This document shows, piece by piece, positions 8,526 through 13,692 of a stretch of DNA of 13,692 bases. The position numbers and the translations under genes are program-made. The stretch is from Haplosporangium gracile (lineage: Eukaryota; Mortierellomycota; Mortierellomycetes; Mortierellales; Mortierellaceae). The notes under the pieces were generated by a model, which made no database searches, was not told where the DNA came from, and saw only the letters and a list, made by a program, of their open reading frames with translations. The stretch covers positions 1 through 13,692 of the forward strand of contig JAAAUF010001032.1 in assembly GCA_015499985.1 (NCBI GenBank), given 5' to 3'. Within the stretch, counting starts at the first letter, position 1; each line of letters begins with the position of its first letter.

Positions 8526-11500
8526 ATGGACAACAACCCACATGACGACGACTTTCAGGACATAGAACGGAAAAGAGACTCAAAACAACTTCCAACATAC
8601 TCTGACTCACGACACCACCAACAACAACTACATCCACTTCAGGCTGAACACCAGCAACAGCCCTGGCTCATTCCTCACCCAAACCTACCCATCGCATGGC
8701 ATAACAATGACCGCTCCTCCCAAGGCCATGCCAATCGCGAACACGACCCTCGCTATTCCAATACTGCCTTCCCTGCACAACACCCACCCCAATCCAGATA
8801 TTTACTGAGGTTCAGGGACCTTCAAGAACCAGATCGAAAGAGGCCCGACAGCGCCGATACTAGACCCGCCAGTTACAGCGCTGGTGATGAGCCGGACTGG
8901 CAACTGCAGCACTACCGAGAGAGCGTTTCTGATCAGGGCCACGAATCTGACCCCTCAGAGCTGATGCGATCGCCTGTTCTCTTCAGCTCTTCACCGCCTT
9001 CACATCACCAAGGTTTTCAGGCTGCTATGACGAGAGGAGAAGGCAGCGATCGGTCTGGACGGGAGATGCTCCCACCGGCCCGTCGAACTAACAGGAGCAT
9101 GTCACTTTCTATGAGTCCTCATATCTGGCATGATGGGCAATTTGTATCAAACGATCATCAGCACTCTGCTTCTTCCTCGTCAGGTATGCCCTTTATAGCT
9201 AGGAGCCATCGTGAAATCGTACCTTACTCCCAGGAGTGGCGCGTCATTCTGTAAGTGAAACTTTTGCATTTTTTTCTCTCTTCTGGTGACGACTATGACG
9301 TTTGCTCTGGCTCAGCCTGTGAAAGGTAAAGACCTTCAACTAACATCCATGCCTTCGTTTCCTACATAGACGGTCGCCTCCCCGTGGTCGCACTGTACTC
9401 TACAATCCGCAGATGCAATCGCTTGTTGTGCAGACGACTGTTGGTCCAGACTCACATCCGATGGTATGCATGCTTGAAAGTTGGAACACCATTACGCAGA
9501 ATTGAGCAATGGGTGACTGCTCATGAATTCGGTCCTTGAACTTTGTTCGCACTGTCTCTAATGCTAATGCTTTTTGTTGCACCCTTTTTTGGTGAACCTT
9601 CTAGTCGCTTCGGCACGATTCGAGGATGTGCGCGCTATGCAGAAGACCTCTGGATCTGGATGATCCCATAGCAGATCAGGTACATGCTTGAAGGAGCGCA
9701 AACATGCCTTGTAACCATACTTGGACAAGATGTCGGAAGGACAAATGGACAAGCAGCATTACTAACAACAGAGACATATCAATTCGCTATGAAACATAGA
9801 CTGGAGCAAACAACATGTCGGGATTCATGGATACCAACTATTTTCGGATGCTTGCCGATGCCAAGTAAGACTTTGAGTATCTCAAGCTGCTTCGAAAATA
9901 TGACTTTGTATGTAGGTTGATGTAAATAGCAAGTAGATATTTACCCGTATATTTTTCATTGTACTATCCAACTAGCATTGCGCTCTCAAGGCGGGGTTCA
10001 CTTCAAGGCAATGCAGAGTCAGAGTATCCGGAACCATCCCCGATCGGTTCTCCGACGTCATCAAGTAGAGCATCACTGGACATTGACAGCCAGACGCCTC
10101 CGCTGGACGAAAGCAGAAACCGCGCACGGGACCCTAACAACCCCGCACATCTCTCACACGACGCTCTCAACCAAGGTTACTATGAGCGATTTTTTGTCGA
10201 GCAGATGAAACTGGGACGCGGCTATCGAGGATCCGTCTTTCTGTGTCAACACATCTTGGACGGCATTCATCTGGGAGAGTACGCGATCAAGAAGGTGGCA
10301 GTGGGCGACAATCATGATTGGTTGGTCCAGATGCTTCGGGAGGTTCATTTGCTAGAACGACTCCATCACCCCAACATTGTCTCTTACAAGCACGCGTGGC
10401 TCGAGAACCATCAGTTACACAAGTTTGGTCCAGAGGTCACTTGCCTCTTTATTCTGATGGAGTGCGCCAATGGAGGAAATCTGGAAGAGTATATTGAACG
10501 ACCTGCTGAGATGCAACCCCAAGCGGATGTAGGAACGCCATCTGTTGAAGGATCAGGACAAGGAGCGGAAGCAAAGAAGCCAATGTCAGCCAGGGAACGA
10601 TTACAGTCCAAACGACAGCAACTGCAGGGCGTATTGAAAGCACCGCCAATCAAGGGAGGAGAGAACAGCGGGACTGCAGATGGATCGGCCGCGCAGCAGA
10701 GGCACTTTTTGTCGATCACGGAAATTTGGAGTTTCTTCTTTGACATTTGCGAGGGGTTGGCGCATTTGCATCGGCTTGGGATCATTCACCGTGATCTCAA
10801 ACCTCCCAACTTGCTACTGAGTTACTCCAACAGCCAGATCAAAGGAATCAAGGGTGAGCGACCAAGGATACTGATTACCGATTTTGGAGAGTGCGAGATC
10901 TCTGACCAAGCTGCCAAGCGAGACAGAACTGGAGCAACCGGCACACTCGAATTCCTTGCACCTGAGCTCTTATCAGGTATGTCTGTCTCGTTATTGTACT
11001 TGGAAATGGAACTTATTGCTAAGCAGAATTGGATGCTAACTCGTACTTTTTCGATGCATTTAGTGGATGCTAATGGACGGTACACGGACGAGTTCTCGTT
11101 CAAGGGCGACATGTGGTCATTGGGAATGGTCCTCTATTACCTCTGTTACTCTCGCCTACCATACACTCAAATCGACGACGTGGACATTCTAAAGGAGGAA
11201 ATCAGGGAATTCAAATCGTACGTCCTTGCCCATGTGTATCAGTAATGTCGTCTTTCATTGCACTAAGAATGCCCTAACACGTCAAATATCTTCGTTGGAA
11301 TCAAAATTTCGCTAGAATAACCCTTCCTGCAGATGAATCAGGCGAGCGGGCGATCCCTGAAGAGCTCAAGATTTTGATCCGCGTGTTGCTTTCGACCGAC
11401 AAGTCTAAGCGCCCCAGCTGCGATGATATTTTGTCAATGCTGAGTCCACAGCGAGACCGAATGATGCATGGAAACATGGACTCTCCAACGACAGCCTCGT

Positions 11501-13643
11501 TCCGAGCTACATCTTCAAACTTTTCATCACAGTCGTCAGCAACCCAGGAAGGCGGAGAAGGCGGCGAAGGCGGTCGCAAAGAGGGCAGCGACGGAAATGA
11601 CGCAAGGGATGATTCACTGGAACAACATTTTCCATTATCCAGAGGCCCACAGACTCTAGCCTCACATCGTCAACACTACTATAGCCCCACTTCGGGAACT
11701 GGTAGGCGACGGAGTCGAGCTACTTTAGTGGCGGACGGTTCAAGGACTGTATCAGGACAACCTCTGCACTCACCAGCGACTGTTACCAGGAATACAGCCA
11801 GTCCTAGCTCTAACCTGCACAAAAAAGTCAAACCTTTGGGGCTGGGACTAAGACACATGTTGCGGCGACGGATGATGCATCCTGCAGCTATTTCTGGAGC
11901 AGGAATGTACAAGTATCCTCGAAGCGAGCAAGGCTTTCCTGCACAAGGCTCGTTGGACATGACGCTGAAGACACGGGTGCCTAAGCCTCTGTATCCCTCA
12001 TCGGCGCCTGCGACTGTTGATCGTTCACCTGTACTGGACCTGACGAGGGTACCACAGGCTTCTGTTATTGTAGGACAGCGCCAAACAGATCTTTTCCAGC
12101 AGCAACAGTTTCGGTCGAGGAAGGAGGCCGCCAGTGGGAAGGGATCGAATCTCGGACTGGCGGTCGAATTGAATCCTCATGGGTATGATAGCATTGAGAG
12201 CAGTGGGCTGTCTGGTTTCGCTGGACGTGGAGGTGAGCATTCAACAGAGGTCGCAGGGGGCCTCCGGCGGTCGTTGAGGCAAAGTGAAGCTAGGAGGAAG
12301 AGTCATGAAGCGGTTGCTGGATCTTCTCGCAGTACCAACCAGAGCAGCAGCAACAGCAAACAGAAGCGACCCCGCGATGTAAGTCTCTGAGCACAAGATG
12401 CAATAAACTTGCGGGCCTGCTGCCACTTCTTCACCTGATGCTTTGCTAATCGTTATTTTTTTTTGATCGATTAAAACTTTTGTAGAAAAGGGGCAGACAA
12501 CCGCCTCGTCGCGAGAATCTGGACTCGGACTCTGAGGAATCTAATTGGGATGATGACCTAGTTTCGACATACAGAAGAAGTTTTTCGAAACACCAGCAAC
12601 AAAGAAAAGATGAAGATATCGGAAGGACAGGAGCGATCACCAAGGCGCACGCGCCTCTTGGGAAGTCGTACTGGGCCAATCTTGCATCGACTCATGCGCG
12701 TGATATGTCTCGTTCGGAATCCGGCACAGGACTTGACGGCGATGTTCCTGTGGCTTCTGTTGCTGCTGTGGATGATGACGACGAGGGGCTAGTGAACGGT
12801 GAGATGGGCAGTTCTGGGACCGAGTCTGATATTGACGAGGACGAGGGCGAGGAAGAAGGTGGACTAGTAGGAGCACTGGAGCACCAACCTCTACGACAAC
12901 GACAACGACGACAAAGTCGAAGAAGAAGGGCATCTCAGCAGTCGATTACACTCAAGCAGGCGATTCAACTCCAGCACCCGCACTCTTCGCCTCAACCTCC
13001 AACTTTAGTTTCTTCGTCCTCATCACCCACTGCGGCATTACCTGAACATTTCTCGGCACATTTCATGTTTGTGAGCCTTGTTATGCGGATCTGGGCGTGT
13101 CTGTCGATCTGTAACCCGATCATGGTGCGGCCGTTGGTGTTGTACCCGGTCTTGGTCATGACAATTGTTTGGGACCGGTATGTGCTCTCGTTGATCTCCG
13201 AACGATTCTTGCGCAGGAAGAAAAGTACTTTGGTGTCTACAGTGGGGTCTCGGCAGAGGAGGAGGAGAGTTGAGCAGAATGGAGTAGGCGAGGAAGAAGA
13301 TGTTGAACTTATCAATACTGATAATTTTAACGACCAACAGGTTGCGAACACCGACGTGGTTGCTAGTGGTGCCTCTGTTGCTGCTGCTGCTGCTGCTGCA
13401 ACCCCTGCTGATAGAGATGTCGATTTCAGTGCTGAGGGTCGTCAGGAGGGGTCTGTGGTCCTGAAAACGCGGGATGATAATAATAACGGCGACAATGAGG
13501 ATGCCGACGTCGAAGGTGAAACGGAGGACGACAAGTCGATCACGTTGATTTGGCAGGCACTTTTGAGTGGCGTTATCATACAGATCGCGTGGGTCGGACT
13601 CGTCTGGCTCTTCAGTCGTGGACGTATTTGTGCCGTCTTATAA
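8526..13643 (+). CDS. IKS1: IKS-family Ser/Thr protein kinase with C-terminal membrane region (8 exons, 1444 aa)
   Basis: A putative membrane-anchored Ser/Thr kinase of the fungal Other/IKS family (yeast Iks1-like); its physiological role is poorly known. Exons are 8526-9250, 9370-9463, 9605-9679, 9800-9864, 9976-10976, 11064-11217, 11316-12378 and 12486-13643; all phases join without a stop. Order: disordered Q/H/P-rich head; the family motif REIVPYSQEWRVIL (about 229-242) followed by a short CALC knuckle (282-285); then the kinase domain (about 391-750). It carries the G-loop GRGYRG (400-405), K425, helix-C E442, HRDLKPPN (591-598), DFG (622-624), APE (648-650), DMWS (669-672) and the RP at 737-738, so all catalytic residues are present. 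A 70-residue polar insert (about 494-562) separates the lobes. A long Ser-rich tail follows, with a basic patch (874-894), an acidic patch (about 1176-1184), hydrophobic helices at about 1252-1295 and 1410-1436, and a poly-Ala tract. The start has an excellent context. Confidence 0.92.
9251..9369 (+). other. Kinase intron 1 (119 nt)
   Basis: Donor GTAAGT, branch CTAAC at 9340-9344, acceptor CATAG. Phase 2; it splits the codon for Leu242 within the conserved WRVIL motif. Reading through gives a stop two codons later. Confidence 0.88.
9464..9604 (+). other. Kinase intron 2 (141 nt)
   Basis: Donor GTATGC, branch-like CTAAT repeats near 9556-9566, T-rich tract, acceptor TCTAG. Phase 0. Splicing brings the CxxC motif of exon 3 directly after the VVQTTVG segment. 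Confidence 0.85.
9680..9799 (+). other. Kinase intron 3 (120 nt)
   Basis: Donor GTACAT, branch CTAAC at 9762-9766, acceptor CATAG at 9795-9799, 33 nt from the branch. The nearer AG at 9770-9771 is too close to the branch and would give an early stop. Phase 0. Confidence 0.8.
9865..9975 (+). other. Kinase intron 4 (111 nt)
   Basis: Donor GTAAGA, acceptor ACTAG. Phase 2; it joins NYFRMLADA of exon 4 to NIALSRRGS of exon 5. The branch site is less clear than in the other introns, so the acceptor is the least certain of the seven. Confidence 0.72.
10977..11063 (+). other. Kinase intron 5 (87 nt, in frame and stop-free)
   Basis: Donor GTATGT, branch CTAAC at 11036-11040, acceptor TTTAG. The length is 29 codons and the frame through it has no stop. 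Removing it restores normal spacing between APE and the DMWS motif. Confidence 0.88.
11218..11315 (+). other. Kinase intron 6 (98 nt)
   Basis: Donor GTACGT, branch CTAAC at 11274-11278, acceptor GCTAG, which is the first AG after the branch. Phase 2. Splicing gives FKSITLPADESG and an unbroken link to the last kinase helices; the AG at 11331-11332 does not keep frame with any good donor. Confidence 0.85.
12379..12485 (+). other. Kinase intron 7 (107 nt)
   Basis: Donor GTAAGT, branch-like GCTAAT near 12446, T9 tract, acceptor TGTAG. Phase 0; it joins KRPRD to KRGRQPPRR, a continuous basic stretch in the tail of the kinase. Confidence 0.87.
13377..13399 (+). repeat. (GTT/GCT)n trinucleotide tract coding for poly-Ala
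   Basis: One GTT and seven GCT codons within the last exon of the kinase gene encode a Val/Ala run between the membrane helices. The tract is a slippage-prone coding microsatellite that could vary in length between strains. Confidence 0.9.
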
Positions 13644-13692
13644 GGTACTCCCTTCTCTCAGTTGACAACATTAATACCCTTTAGCAAAAAAA
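13644..13692 (+). other. 3' flank of the kinase gene
   Basis: Only 49 nt follow the TAA stop. They are T/C-rich and end in an A run at the window edge; no polyadenylation signal is seen before the sequence ends. Confidence 0.4.

Noticed and set aside
9315..9324. Possible 10-nt micro-exon between AG and GTAAAG inside kinase intron 1
   Set aside because: Including it gives an immediate TGA; direct joining of exons 1 and 2 keeps the frame.
9770..9771. Alternative acceptor in kinase intron 3
   Set aside because: It lies only about 5 nt from the CTAAC branch site and leads to a stop codon within seven codons.
11331..11332. Strong-looking CTGCAG acceptor at kinase intron 6
   Set aside because: No in-phase donor exists before the stop at 11243-11245; the earlier GCTAG at 11315 is the first AG after the branch and keeps the frame.
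12637..12933. Minus-strand open frame with VVVVVV opposite kinase exon 8
   Set aside because: Antisense of an Asp-rich coding stretch (GAT/GAC runs); no independent support.

Overview
The window looks like nuclear DNA of a filamentous early-diverging fungus, most likely of the Mortierellaceae (Mucoromycota). The evidence is short GT-AG introns (87-141 nt) with CTAAC-type branch sites, pyrimidine- or CA-rich 5' leaders, a degenerate F-box/leucine-rich gene of a type I associate with Mortierella-like genomes, and a fungal IKS-type kinase. The taxonomic call comes from recalled family resemblance, not from a search.

Layout. (1) 269-2660, minus strand: an intact two-exon gene for a 759-residue OPT-family (oligopeptide) transporter. 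A TATA box on the minus strand at 2916-2923 and a CT-rich leader precede it. (2) About 2930-6733: roughly 3.8 kb with no convincing gene. It holds microsatellites (TTG, GT, poly-T) and four weak coding candidates: a signal-peptide-like ORF at 3661-4149 (+), a TM-containing ORF at 4676-4993 (-), a small spliced-looking ORF at 5320-5762 (+), and a possible first exon at 5863-6123 (-). (3) 6734-8247, plus strand: a decayed F-box/LRR-type gene with a stop as its second codon, two further stops and about five frameshifts. Its TATA box and leader are still visible. (4) 8526-13643, plus strand: an eight-exon gene, reconstructed here, for a 1444-residue IKS-family Ser/Thr kinase with a C-terminal membrane region.

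I see no operon-like or cluster logic. The OPT transporter (peptide uptake at a membrane) and the IKS kinase (putative membrane-attached signalling kinase) are independent genes 5.9 kb apart, with a dead F-box gene and mostly non-coding DNA between them. I found no CRISPR array, tRNA, rRNA, transposase or reverse transcriptase. The most interesting items are the mutational record in the F-box pseudogene, an in-frame stop-free intron inside the kinase domain, and the enlarged architecture of the kinase. I did not find convincing evidence for an entirely new system.
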